A DNA stretch of 64,000 bases from Azospirillum griseum (GTDB taxonomy: Bacteria > Pseudomonadota > Alphaproteobacteria > Azospirillales > Azospirillaceae). The translations under genes were made by a program, and so were the position numbers. The notes under the pieces are model-generated. The model did no database searches and was not told the origin of the DNA. It worked only from the letters and a program-made list of their open reading frames with translations. The stretch is from positions 2,356-66,355 of the forward strand of contig NZ_RXMA01000026.1 in NCBI RefSeq assembly GCF_003966125.1, read 5' to 3'. Shown here piece by piece: positions 52,801-62,699 of the stretch (positions are counted from its first letter, which is position 1; each line of letters opens with the position of its first letter).

Positions 52801-53717
52801 GAGTAGCGAATCTCGGGGTTGGCCAGCGCGTACAACACATCGACCAGCAGGTTGATGAGGATGAATTCCAGCGAGAACAACAGGATTTCCGCCTGAATCA
52901 CCGTGTAGTCACGGTAGGACACGCTGTCCACCAACAGCCGCCCCAGACCCGGCCAGGAAAACACCGTCTCGACGACGATGGAACCGCCCAGCAGAAAGCC
53001 GAATTGCAGACCGACCATGGTGATGATCGGGATCATGGCGTTGCGCAGCGTGTGTTTCCACACCACCAGCCGCGACGGCACGCCCTTGGCCCGCGCGGTG
53101 CGCACATAATCCTCGCGCGCGATGTCGATGAAGGCCGACCGGGTGAAGCGCGCCATCACCGCCGCCACCCCCAGACCCAGCGTCAGCGAAGGCATGACGA
53201 AATGCTGCCAGGTGCCGTAGCCGCTGGTCGGCAGCCAGCGCAGTTGCACCGAAAACAGGTCGATCATCAACAGGCCGAGCCAGAAGGAGGGAAAGGCGAT
53301 GCCCGACACCGCGACGAACATGCCGACATGGTCCGGCCAGCGCCCGCGTTTGGTCGCCGACGCCACGCCGATCAGCAGCCCGGCCAGCGTCGCCCACGCC
53401 ATCGCCGCCCCGGTCAGATACAAGGTGGGCAGGAAGCGGCTGCCGATCTCCTCGGACACCTTCCGTTTGGTCTTCATCGACCGCCCGAATTCGCCCTGCA
53501 CCGCGTTGCCCAGAAAGCGGCCATACTGGACCCACAGCGGTTGATCCAGGCCGAGATCCTGGCGCACCAGCGCGATGTCGCTGGGGCTGGCGTCGCTGCC
53601 CGCCACCAGCCGCGCCGGATCGCCGGGCAGCAGATGGACGAAGCCGAAGACGAAGACGGAAATCACCAGAAGCACCGGAATGATTCCGGCGATGCGTCCG
53701 ACAAGATATTTCAGCAT
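52797..53717 (-). CDS. Dipeptide/oligopeptide ABC transporter permease (DppB/GsiC type)
   Basis: A 306-residue inner-membrane permease. It starts MLKYLVGRIAGIIPVLLVISVFVF and continues with HLLPGDPARLVAG, DLGLDQPLWVQYGRFL and GEFGRSM, all DppB/GsiC hallmarks. The EAA loop is DYVRTARAKGVPSRLVVWKHTLRNAMIP. Six hydrophobic segments are visible, ending with PGLGRLLVDSVSYRDYTVIQ and a last helix. The ATG 53715-53717 gives the usual N-terminus. The substrate-binding protein gene ends 70 bp upstream. Confidence 0.94.
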   Translation of the reverse strand: MLKYLVGRIAGIIPVLLVISVFVFGFVHLLPGDPARLVAGSDASPSDIALVRQDLGLDQPLWVQYGRFLGNAVQGEFGRSMKTKRKVSEEIGSRFLPTLYLTGAAMAWATLAGLLIGVASATKRGRWPDHVGMFVAVSGIAFPSFWLGLLMIDLFSVQLRWLPTSGYGTWQHFVMPSLTLGLGVAAVMARFTRSAFIDIAREDYVRTARAKGVPSRLVVWKHTLRNAMIPIITMVGLQFGFLLGGSIVVETVFSWPGLGRLLVDSVSYRDYTVIQAEILLFSLEFILINLLVDVLYALANPEIRYS

Positions 53718-53787
53718 GGGGCAATCGTCCCGGAAGAGAAGGCGCGGCGCGCGCCCGACCCGGAGGCCGGACGCGCGCCGCCGGTGC

Positions 53788-55320
53788 TCACTGGATGTCG
53801 GCTTCTTCGATCTGCAGGCCGCCATCGGCGACGTAGTTCAGGCCGGAGAGGTTCTTCACCTGTGCGGCCAGCAGATTTTCAACGCCAAGGAACAGCCACG
53901 GCGCGTCCTTCCAGATCTGTTCCTGGGCGACGCGGTAGGCTTCGGCGCGCTTGGCGGTGTCGGCGGTGGCGATGCCGGTTTCGATGGCGGCGTCGACCGT
54001 CTCGTTCTTGTAATAGGCGACGTTGAAGAATTTGGGCGGGAAGCCCTTGCCCCACAGCAGCGGGCGCAGACCCCAATCGGCGTCGCCGGTCGAGGCCGAC
54101 CAGCCGCCATACTGCATCTGCACGGTGGCGTCCTCCGGCTTCTCCACGCCCCAGACGCGGGCGGTTTCAACACCGGCCTCCAGCGGCGTGACGGTGATCT
54201 TCACGCCGATCTGCGACAGCTGCTGTTGAACGAACTGCATCCCACGGATGAAGTTGGTGTTGTTGCGGCCGAACATCTCGGCCTCGAAGCCGTTGGGGTA
54301 GCCCGCTTCGGCCAGCAGCGCCTTGGCCTTGGCGAGATCGACCGTGTATTGCTCGGCCTGGGGAACGTGGAAGCCCAGCTTCGGCGGCAGCGGCGAGGGC
54401 AGCGGCCCGGCAAAGCCGCGATAGACGATCTTGGCCCAGGCGTTCTTGTCGACGGCGTAGTTCAGGGCCTGACGCACGCGCACGTCGTTGAACGGCTTCT
54501 TCATCGTGTTCATCGCCACATAACGCGCGATGATCGACGGGGCGTTGATGATGGTCAGGGACGGGTTCTTTTCCACCGTCGGGACCATTTCCGACGGCAG
54601 CGGGTAGACGAACTGCGCCTCGTTGGTTTGCAGCATGGCGATGCGGCTGCCGTTTTCCGGCACGCTGCGGAAGGTCACGCTGTCCACCTTGGGCAGGCCG
54701 GGCTTCCAATAATTCGTGTTCTTGGTGGCGACCATGGTGTCGGCCTGCCAGCTCACGAACTTGAAAGGACCGGTGCCGACCGGATGGCGGCCAACCTCCT
54801 TGCCATAGGTTTCCAGCGCCTTCGGGCTGTGGATCATGGCGCCGGGGTGGGCGAGGTTGTTGTTCAGCGCGCCGAAGGGCTGGGCCAGCTTCAGCGTGAT
54901 GGTGTTCTCATCCACCACGACGGTTTCGGCCAGCATCGCCAGCAGGCTTTGGCGCTTCAGCTTGTTGGCCGGGTTCGACAGACGGTCGAAGTTGACCTTC
55001 ACGGCCTGCGCGTTGAACGGCGTGCCGTCGTGGAAGGTCACGCCCTTGCGCAGTTTGTAGGTGTATTCGGTGGCCGTGTCGTTGACGGTGAAGCTTTCCG
55101 CCAATTGCGGGATGAGCTTCATCTCCTTGTCAAAGGCGAACAGGCCCTGGAGCATGGTGCGGGTGGCCGATTGCGACAGCGTGTCGTTCACGTCGGCGGG
55201 GTCGAGCGTGGTCAGGTTGTCGGGCACGCCGACGACCAGATCCTTGGCGGCAAAGGCGGCGTTGGTCAGCGCGGTGCAGCAGAGCAGACCGGCGACCAGG
55301 GGAAGGGCAAAGCGCGTCAC
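53788..55320 (-). CDS. Periplasmic peptide-binding protein (SBP family 5, GsiB/DppA-like)
   Basis: A 510-residue solute-binding protein. The signal peptide is at 1-24, ending NAAFA. Family stretches: LTTLDPADVNDTLSQSATRTMLQGLFAFD, KLRKGVTFHDGTPFNAQAVKVNFDRL, VGTGPFKFVSWQ, YVAMNTMKKPFNDVRVRQALNYAVDK and DADWGLRPLLWG. The length and the motifs look most like GsiB-type glutathione/dipeptide binders. In this operon, with D- and beta-peptide hydrolases, the real ligand may be an unusual peptide. It lies between the ATPase gene and the permeases. Confidence 0.93.
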   Translation of the reverse strand: MTRFALPLVAGLLCCTALTNAAFAAKDLVVGVPDNLTTLDPADVNDTLSQSATRTMLQGLFAFDKEMKLIPQLAESFTVNDTATEYTYKLRKGVTFHDGTPFNAQAVKVNFDRLSNPANKLKRQSLLAMLAETVVVDENTITLKLAQPFGALNNNLAHPGAMIHSPKALETYGKEVGRHPVGTGPFKFVSWQADTMVATKNTNYWKPGLPKVDSVTFRSVPENGSRIAMLQTNEAQFVYPLPSEMVPTVEKNPSLTIINAPSIIARYVAMNTMKKPFNDVRVRQALNYAVDKNAWAKIVYRGFAGPLPSPLPPKLGFHVPQAEQYTVDLAKAKALLAEAGYPNGFEAEMFGRNNTNFIRGMQFVQQQLSQIGVKITVTPLEAGVETARVWGVEKPEDATVQMQYGGWSASTGDADWGLRPLLWGKGFPPKFFNVAYYKNETVDAAIETGIATADTAKRAEAYRVAQEQIWKDAPWLFLGVENLLAAQVKNLSGLNYVADGGLQIEEADIQ

Positions 55321-55343
55321 GTCAAGTCTCCCGTTTTTTTGAT

Positions 55344-57244
<1,901 letters not shown>

Positions 57245-57248
<4 letters not shown>

Positions 57249-58090
57249 CGGCCTTGGCTTTCGGCGAAGAGGGCGGCGATGCGGCCCCACACCGGGCCGG
57301 GCGTGCCGGTCCCGACCGGGCGGCCGTCGATTGTGGTGACGGGGGTGATTTCCTTGGTCGTGCTGGCGATCCACACCTCGTCCGCCGAGGCGAGTTCGAT
57401 GGCGCGGACGTCGCGTTCGACGAAGGGAACCCCCGCCGTGGCGGCCAAGCGCTGAATCACTTGGCGTGTGATGCCGACCAGGATGCGATGATCGGCCACC
57501 GGCGTGGCGATGGTCCCATCCTTGACGACGAACACGTTGGTCGCCGCCCCTTCGGTGACGAAGCCGTCGCGGATCTGGATGGCGTCCACCACCCCGGCGT
57601 CGGTGGCGGCCTGTTGCGCCAGCACGCTGCCCAGCAGGGCGATGGTCTTCAGGTCGCAGCGGCCCCAGCGGATGTCGGGCATGGTCAGGGCCGCCACACC
57701 CTGCTCGCGCCACGCGGCGGCCGGGCGCTTCAGCGGGCTGACCATGCCGAAGACGGTCGGTGTCACCCCGGCGGGAAAGCCGTGGGCGCGGGTGGTGGGT
57801 GCCCCGCGCGTGACCTGAAGATAGACGGTCAGGTCGCCGTCGATGCCCGATTCCGCCGTCAAGCGTTCCAGGATGCCCAACCAGTCCCCCGCGCTCATCC
57901 CGGTGTCGATGCGCAGGGCCGCCAGACCGCGTTGCAGGCGGGCGATGTGGGCCTCGGCCTCGAACAGGCGTCCGTTGTAGGCCGCCGTGACCTCATACAG
58001 CCCGTCGGCGAACAGAAAGCCGCGATCGAGCGGCGACACCTGAACCTGATCCAGCGGCAGGTAGCGCCCGTTCCAGTAGGAGATGGTCAT
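57245..58090 (-). CDS. D-amino acid aminotransferase (class IV)
   Basis: A 281-residue PLP fold-IV enzyme converting D-amino acids and 2-oxoacids. Family features: SYWNGRYLPLDQVQVSPLDRGFLFADGLYEV, YLQVTRGAPTTRAHGFP, GRCDLKTIALLGSVLAQQ with the PLP lysine, DAIQIRDGFVTEGAATNVFVV and ASTTKEITPVTTIDGRPVG. It matches D-Ala transaminase more than branched-chain enzymes. It is the second gene of the operon after the RpiR regulator and would use D-amino acids freed by the M55 and P1 peptidases. Confidence 0.92.
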
Positions 58091-58148
58091 CGGTTTCGGC
58101 CCTGGTTGAAACGAAGGGAGATCGCGGGGAATGCGGCGGGAGGGGGCG

Positions 58149-59051
58149 TCATCGCTCGCCCCGCCCCGGTTTGGGAACGACGTGCAGATAGGGCAGGATG
58201 CGTTCGGCCATGTCGGCGGCGCGGTCCACCGTGTTGCTGCCGCTGCGCGCCAACGCCGCACCCAACGCCATGATGAGCGCCATCATCCCGGTGGTCGAGC
58301 TGTGCAGAACCCCATGGTCGGCCCCGGCCAGCAGGGTGATGTCGGCCAACGGCACGACGGGCGAGTCCGGGCTGTCGGTCAGCGCCAGGGTGCGGGCGCC
58401 CTGGTCGCGGCAATGCAGCACATGCTCGATGGTGCGGCGGGAGTAGCGCGGGGTGGTGATGGCGATCATCAGGTCGCCCGGCTGCACCTTCATCAGGCGG
58501 CGGATCGAGCGTTCCGGCCCGGCAAACTCCACCGTGGCGATGGCCTGATCGACGTAGGGGTCGAGCATGTCGGCCAGAAACGTCGCCATGTAGGCGCTGT
58601 CGCCCATGCCGCAGGTGTAAACGCGCTTGGCGCTGCGGATCAGGCGGATCGCCTCCTCGCACTGTTCGGGCTGCAACAGGTCGAGCGTACGGGCGATGTT
58701 GGCGGCGTCGGCGGCCAGCGATTCCCGCATGATTTCGGCGTGGGTGGTGTCGCGCGACACCGCCGCCCGCAGTTTTTCCACCGGGGCGAAGGTGGATTCG
58801 AAGGCGCGGAGCAGATCCTCGCGGAATTCCGGGTAGCCCTCGTACCCCAGCGCGGTGGCGTAGCGGTTGACCGACGCCACCGACACCTCGGCGGCGGCGG
58901 CCAGTTCGCCGATTTTCAGCGTGGCGGTGCGGAAGGGATAGGCCAACGCCCAGGCCCCCACCCGCGCCAGCGCCGGGGGCAAGCGGGTCTGATGCTGCTC
59001 CATGCGGATCAGCAAGGATTCGGGCGCTGTGGAGGGAGAGGTCTGGTCCAT
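58149..59051 (-). CDS. MurR/RpiR-family transcriptional regulator
   Basis: A 300-residue repressor/activator. The N-terminal helix-turn-helix is at about 30-75 (TLKIGELAAAAEVSVASVNRYATALGYEGYPEFREDLL). The SIS domain at about 120-270 has AKRVYTCGMGDSAYMATFLAD, GDLMIAITTPRYSRRTIEHVLHC and ARTLALTDSPDSPVVPLAD, the sugar-phosphate-type effector pocket. I chose the ATG 59049-59051. A GTG eleven codons earlier (59084) would leave only about nine bases of leader after the predicted promoter. It heads the minus-strand operon, and a palindrome overlapping its promoter suggests self-regulation. Confidence 0.9.
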   Translation of the reverse strand: MDQTSPSTAPESLLIRMEQHQTRLPPALARVGAWALAYPFRTATLKIGELAAAAEVSVASVNRYATALGYEGYPEFREDLLRAFESTFAPVEKLRAAVSRDTTHAEIMRESLAADAANIARTLDLLQPEQCEEAIRLIRSAKRVYTCGMGDSAYMATFLADMLDPYVDQAIATVEFAGPERSIRRLMKVQPGDLMIAITTPRYSRRTIEHVLHCRDQGARTLALTDSPDSPVVPLADITLLAGADHGVLHSSTTGMMALIMALGAALARSGSNTVDRAADMAERILPYLHVVPKPGRGER

Positions 59052-59099
59052 CGCGTCGGCGCTTCGATCGGTTGGGGATGTCACCAGCGACGGATTATT

Positions 59100-59128
59100 G
59101 AGTTACACAAATGGGGCAATTCTGTAAA
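59100..59128 (-). promoter_or_regulatory. Sigma70-like promoter of the RpiR-led operon
   Basis: On the minus strand: TTTACA (59128-59123), 17-bp spacer, TAACTC (59105-59100). The predicted start of transcription lies near 59093, about 42 bases before the chosen ATG. The -35 box is inside the palindrome at 59123-59138. Confidence 0.45.
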
Positions 59129-59138
59129 TGAATTTTCA
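59123..59138. promoter_or_regulatory. Palindromic operator candidate for the RpiR regulator
   Basis: TGTAAATGAATTTTCA: the outer seven bases on each side match in six positions. It overlaps the -35 box, as expected for a repressor site. The link to RpiR is inference from position. Confidence 0.45.
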
Positions 59139-59321
59139 GATCATGCGGCGTTTCGCCGGAACCGCCATCCGGGGGCGTGAACCGCAAACCGCGCTGCGCA
59201 GGTGTGTGGTGAAGGCAGGGGCGGATGGCGCGGCGGAACAGGTGTCTGTCCAATCCGTTTGCGCGACAAATCATCAGCGGGACCTTGGCGTGACGAACCA
59301 TCAGAAAAACCACTGCGGTCT

Positions 59322-59350
59322 TTGACAATCGTTACGATTTGTTGAGCAAG
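59322..59350 (+). promoter_or_regulatory. Promoter-like TTGACA with overlapping palindrome
   Basis: A perfect -35 TTGACA is at 59322-59327; the -10 is weak (TGAGCA at 59345-59350 with a 17-bp spacer). AATCGT-T-ACGATT (59327-59339), a 13-bp perfect inverted repeat, sits between them. It would drive the response regulator at 59403. Confidence 0.35.
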
Positions 59351-59402
59351 CTGCCGTAGCCTGCGGCCTTGCACTGATCGTTCAGCGGGTTTGACCTCCG
59401 AT

Positions 59403-60416
59403 ATGCTGCCGTCCGGTTACGCCGCTCTTGAGATTCTCATCGTCGATGACATCGCGAACACGCGGCAGATTCTGCGGGCGATTCTGCGCCACATGGGATT
59501 CACCCGCGTCACCGAGGCCAGTGGCACGGCGGAGGCCCTGGCGCTCATCAAGGAGATCGGCCCCGATCTGATTTTCACCGATTGGGACATGCCGGGGGCG
59601 AGCGGGCTGGATTTGATCCGCATCGTCCGCAGCCACCCCGAATCGCCGGATCCGACCGTGCCGATCATCCTGCTGACCGCGCACGGCGACCGGCAGTATG
59701 TGAAGGCCGGGCGTGACGCCGGGGCCACCGATTTTCTGGTGAAGCCGCTGGCCCCGGCGCGCATTCGCGACCGCATCCTGGACGTGGTCAGCCGCCCGCG
59801 CGGCTTTGTCAGCGCACCCGGCTACAAGGGGCCGGACCGGCGGCGGACGGATCGCCCGGTGGTGCAGGACCGCCGCTCGCCGGAGGCCCCCGCCCCCGAC
59901 GTGCTGCTGCTGCCGCCGGACGGCCTGTTGATGGCCAAGGTGTCGGGCGATGACTCGGCGGTGCGGCGTGCCTTGCAAAGCCGGGTGTCGATCCTGCGCA
60001 CGCTGGCGGCGGTGTCGCACAGCGCCCCGCTTCAGCGCCAAAGCGGCGGGGCGGTCAGCAGCATGATCGCCGCCGCCAACGCCGCCGCCGTGCGCGACGA
60101 CCTGGAACGTCTGGTCAGCGAGGCGTTGAGCGCGTTGGATCGTTGCGCCGACGCGCTGACGCGCATGGGGGAACCGCTGGAGCGATTCCGCCGTGGGGCG
60201 CTGGACCGCATGCCCGCGTCCGCCGGGCGGGTGATCGGGTCGCTGCAACGCCTGATCGCCGACCCGGTGCGGGTAGCCAACGATCCCGGCATCATCCGCC
60301 TGCATCTGCTGGCGATTCGCGCCATGCTGCGCGTGGGGGCCGATCCGGGGGCGGAGCGCACCGCCAGCGAACTGGCCAGCCAGATCGAAGCCCTGAGCCA
60401 GCGCCGCCGCGACTGA
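59403..60416 (+). CDS. Response regulator with long C-terminal extension
   Basis: A 337-residue protein. The receiver (about 10-135) has LIVDDIANTRQILRAIL, a phosphoacceptor aspartate in IFTDWDMPGASG, IILLTAHGD and FLVKPLAPAR. The remaining 200 residues hold a basic linker (GPDRRRTDRPVVQDRRS) and helical stretches without a DNA-binding or enzymatic motif I can name. It may act by protein-protein contact. An in-frame TTG at 59391 is an alternative start. The next gene starts 140 bp after the stop. Confidence 0.85.
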   Translation: MLPSGYAALEILIVDDIANTRQILRAILRHMGFTRVTEASGTAEALALIKEIGPDLIFTDWDMPGASGLDLIRIVRSHPESPDPTVPIILLTAHGDRQYVKAGRDAGATDFLVKPLAPARIRDRILDVVSRPRGFVSAPGYKGPDRRRTDRPVVQDRRSPEAPAPDVLLLPPDGLLMAKVSGDDSAVRRALQSRVSILRTLAAVSHSAPLQRQSGGAVSSMIAAANAAAVRDDLERLVSEALSALDRCADALTRMGEPLERFRRGALDRMPASAGRVIGSLQRLIADPVRVANDPGIIRLHLLAIRAMLRVGADPGAERTASELASQIEALSQRRRD

Positions 60417-60463
60417 ATGGGAGCGGCGGTCCACCGTGTCGCCGAACACTGCGTCCGCGACAT

Positions 60464-60495
60464 AAAGCGCGCTTTAGATCATTAAAGTTGACTTT
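60464..60495. promoter_or_regulatory. Pair of 12-bp palindromes upstream of the MerR gene
   Basis: AAAGCGCGCTTT (60464-60475, perfect) and AAAGTTGACTTT (60484-60495, AAAGT/ACTTT arms) lie exactly 20 bp apart, two helical turns. The second overlaps the -35 box. They look like two copies of one operator, probably for the MerR-type protein. Confidence 0.55.
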
Positions 60496-60517
60496 GCCAA
60501 GTGTTCGTGGCTGCAAT
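60488..60517 (+). promoter_or_regulatory. Sigma70-like promoter of the merR-type / acyl-CoA synthetase unit
   Basis: TTGACT (60488-60493), an 18-bp spacer and TGCAAT (60512-60517) precede the ATG at 60557 by 39 bp. The -35 box lies within the second palindrome. Confidence 0.4.
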
Positions 60518-60556
60518 CGGTTGCTGCGGCAGGGCGGTTGCAACAGAGGGGCGGGC

Positions 60557-60961
60557 ATGGGCGATCGCGACCGGGTGTATGGCGTGACGGAGTTGGCGGC
60601 GGAGTTCGATCTGACGCCGCAGGCGCTGCGCTTTTACGAGGAAAAGGGCCTGTTGACGCCGCAGCGCGCGGGCGGTCGCCGGGTGTTCACCTACCGCGAC
60701 CGGGCGCGCCTGATCCTGATCCTGAAATTCCGCCGCGTCGGATTCTCGTTGGAGCAGATCGCCGAGTATTTGGCGCATTACCGGACCGGTCGGCCCAGCG
60801 CCCAGCAGTATCAAGATGGCCTGACCAAAATCCGCAACCGTTTGGCCGCGTTGGAGCGTATGCAAAACGAGATTGCCGACATCGTCGGGGAGTTGAAGGC
60901 GATGGAGCGGGACGCCGAAGCCCGCTTGGCCGCCTGCGAACCGTCTTTGGCTGCCGATTGA
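60557..60961 (+). CDS. MerR-family transcriptional regulator
   Basis: A 134-residue regulator. The winged helix-turn-helix is at 8-75: YGVTELAAEFDLTPQALRFYEEKGLLTPQRAGGRRVFTYRDRARLILILKFRRVGFSLEQI. A coiled-coil dimerisation helix follows (about 85-125). There is a single cysteine in a C-terminal ACEPS, so a metal sensor is unlikely. The synthetase gene starts 50 bp after the stop, so regulation of acyl-CoA metabolism is a reasonable guess. Confidence 0.88.
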   Translation: MGDRDRVYGVTELAAEFDLTPQALRFYEEKGLLTPQRAGGRRVFTYRDRARLILILKFRRVGFSLEQIAEYLAHYRTGRPSAQQYQDGLTKIRNRLAALERMQNEIADIVGELKAMERDAEARLAACEPSLAAD

Positions 60962-61011
60962 TCGCGAACACCACAGACAACACACCACAGAGAACCAAAA
61001 AACGGGGAGTG

Positions 61012-62643
61012 ATGCCGATGCTGCGTGGATTGATGATGGATTCGCCATTGCTGGTGACGATGGCGCTGCGCCACGCCGCGCTGTACCACGCCGACACCGA
61101 AATCGTGTCGCGCACCACCGAAGGGCCGATCCACCGCTACACCTACGCGGACGCCTGGGCGCGGGCGCAAAAGCTGGCGCACGCGCTGGTCAAGCTGGGC
61201 CTGCAGCCTGGCGACCGGGTGGGAACGCTGGCCTGGAACGGCTATCGCCATTTGGAAGCCTATTACGCCATCAGCGGGTCGGGCATGGTCTGCCACACCA
61301 TCAACCCGCGCCTGTTTCCCGAACAGATCGCCTACATCATCAACCACGCGCAGGATCAGGTGTTGTTCACCGATCTCACCTTCCTGCCGCTGCTGGAGGG
61401 GTTGGCCAGCCACCTGACCGGGGTGCGCGTGATTGTGGTGATGACTGACGCCGCCCACATGCCCGCCTCCAGCCTGCCGAATCTGCGCTGCTACGAGGAT
61501 CTGATCGCAGACGAGCCGAGCGTTTTCGACTGGCCGGAGCTGGACGAGAACACGGCGTGCAGCATGTGCTACACCTCCGGGACCACCGGCAACCCGAAAG
61601 GCGTGCTGTACAGCCATCGGTCGTCGGTGCTGCACGCGCTGTCGGCCTGTCTGCCCGACGTGTTCGACCTCTCCGCGTCCGATGTGGTGCTGCCGGTGGT
61701 GCCGATGTTCCACGTCAACGCCTGGGGCATCCCCTACGCCGCGCCGATGGTGGGGGCCAAGCTGGTGTTTCCCGGTCCAAAGCTTGACGGGGCCAGCCTG
61801 CACGAACTGTTCGTCAGCGAAGGCGTGACCAACACCGCCGGGGTGCCCACCGTCTGGCTCGCCCTGCTGAATTGGCTGGACGCGAACAAGAAGACGCTGG
61901 GCACGCTGCGCCGGGTGGCGATCGGCGGGTCGGCCTGCCCGCCGGTGATGATCCAGCGCTTCAAGGATTTCGGGGTGCAGGTGCTCCACGCCTGGGGCAT
62001 GACCGAAACCAGCCCGCTCGGCCTGGCCAACACGCCCAAGGCCAAGCATGGCGGTTTGGACGATGAGGCGGCCTTGACCCTGGCCTCCAAGCAGGGGCGC
62101 CCGATCTGCGGTGTCGAGTTCCGCGTGGTCGATGGCAACGGGGCCGATGTGCCGCGCGACGGCAAGAGCTTTGGCCGGTTGCTGGTGCGCGGGGCCTGGG
62201 TCTGTTCGGCCTATTTCGGTCTGGAGGGCAGCGCCGCGCACGAGGTGGTCCCCGGTTGGTTCGAAACCGGCGATGTGGTGACGATGGACGCCGACGGCTA
62301 TGTCCAGATCGTCGACCGCACCAAGGACGTCATCAAGTCGGGTGGGGAGTGGATCAGCTCCATCGATCTGGAAAACATCGCGGTCGGTCATCCCGCCGTG
62401 CAGGAGGCCGCCGCCGTTGCCATCCCCGATGAAAAATGGGGCGAGCGGCCCTTGCTGGTGGTGGTGCTGAAGGAGGGGGCCAGCCTGACCAAGGACGAAT
62501 TGCTGGCGGTGTTCGACGGCAAGGTCGCCAAATGGTGCATTCCCAACGACGTGCGTTTTGTCGAATCGCTGCCCCATACCGCCACCGGCAAGCTGCTGAA
62601 AAGCAGCATCCGCGACATGGTGACGGTCAAGTCAGCGTCCTGA
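61012..62643 (+). CDS. Medium/long-chain acyl-CoA synthetase (AMP-forming)
   Basis: A 543-residue adenylate-forming ligase that activates carboxylic or fatty acids with ATP and CoA. The AMP-binding P-loop is CYTSGTTGNPKGVLYSHRS. VVPMFHVNAWGIPYAAPM, LHAWGMTETSPLG, GWFETGDVVTMDADGYVQIVDRTKDVIKSGGEWIS and the catalytic lysine in TATGKLLKSSIR complete the pattern. GGGGAG precedes the ATG at 61012. It forms a transcription unit with the MerR gene. A strong hairpin follows its stop. Confidence 0.94.
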   Translation: MPMLRGLMMDSPLLVTMALRHAALYHADTEIVSRTTEGPIHRYTYADAWARAQKLAHALVKLGLQPGDRVGTLAWNGYRHLEAYYAISGSGMVCHTINPRLFPEQIAYIINHAQDQVLFTDLTFLPLLEGLASHLTGVRVIVVMTDAAHMPASSLPNLRCYEDLIADEPSVFDWPELDENTACSMCYTSGTTGNPKGVLYSHRSSVLHALSACLPDVFDLSASDVVLPVVPMFHVNAWGIPYAAPMVGAKLVFPGPKLDGASLHELFVSEGVTNTAGVPTVWLALLNWLDANKKTLGTLRRVAIGGSACPPVMIQRFKDFGVQVLHAWGMTETSPLGLANTPKAKHGGLDDEAALTLASKQGRPICGVEFRVVDGNGADVPRDGKSFGRLLVRGAWVCSAYFGLEGSAAHEVVPGWFETGDVVTMDADGYVQIVDRTKDVIKSGGEWISSIDLENIAVGHPAVQEAAAVAIPDEKWGERPLLVVVLKEGASLTKDELLAVFDGKVAKWCIPNDVRFVESLPHTATGKLLKSSIRDMVTVKSAS

Positions 62644-62649
62644 CCCGAT

Positions 62650-62699
62650 CGCTCACGCCATCAGGCGGCTTCGCAGGAGGTTGCCTGTCGGCGTGAGCG
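62650..62699. terminator. Strong bidirectional stem-loop between convergent genes
   Basis: CGCTCACGCC (62650-62659) pairs perfectly with GGCGTGAGCG (62690-62699). After a 2x2 internal loop, CAGGC (62662-62666) pairs with GCCTG (62683-62687). The loop is 16 bases. There is no T-run, but it sits 6 bp after the synthetase stop and spans the last codons of the opposing phosphatase gene, so it could serve both. Confidence 0.5.

Larger units (their letters stand above)
59052..59402. other. Divergent intergenic region between rpiR-type and response-regulator genes
   Basis: 351 bp with promoter-like elements for both directions: TTTACA-N17-TAACTC on the minus strand and TTGACA on the plus strand, each with a palindrome, listed separately. 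The frames found inside are short shadows. The stretch is less GC-rich than the flanking genes. Confidence 0.55.

Noticed and set aside
57249..57713. 155-codon upstream extension of the double ABC ATPase
   Set aside because: Reads through the aminotransferase gene in another frame; the ATG at 57248 gives the standard start.
59052..59084. GTG start for the RpiR regulator at 59084
   Set aside because: Would leave about nine bases of leader after the predicted promoter and has no ribosome site.
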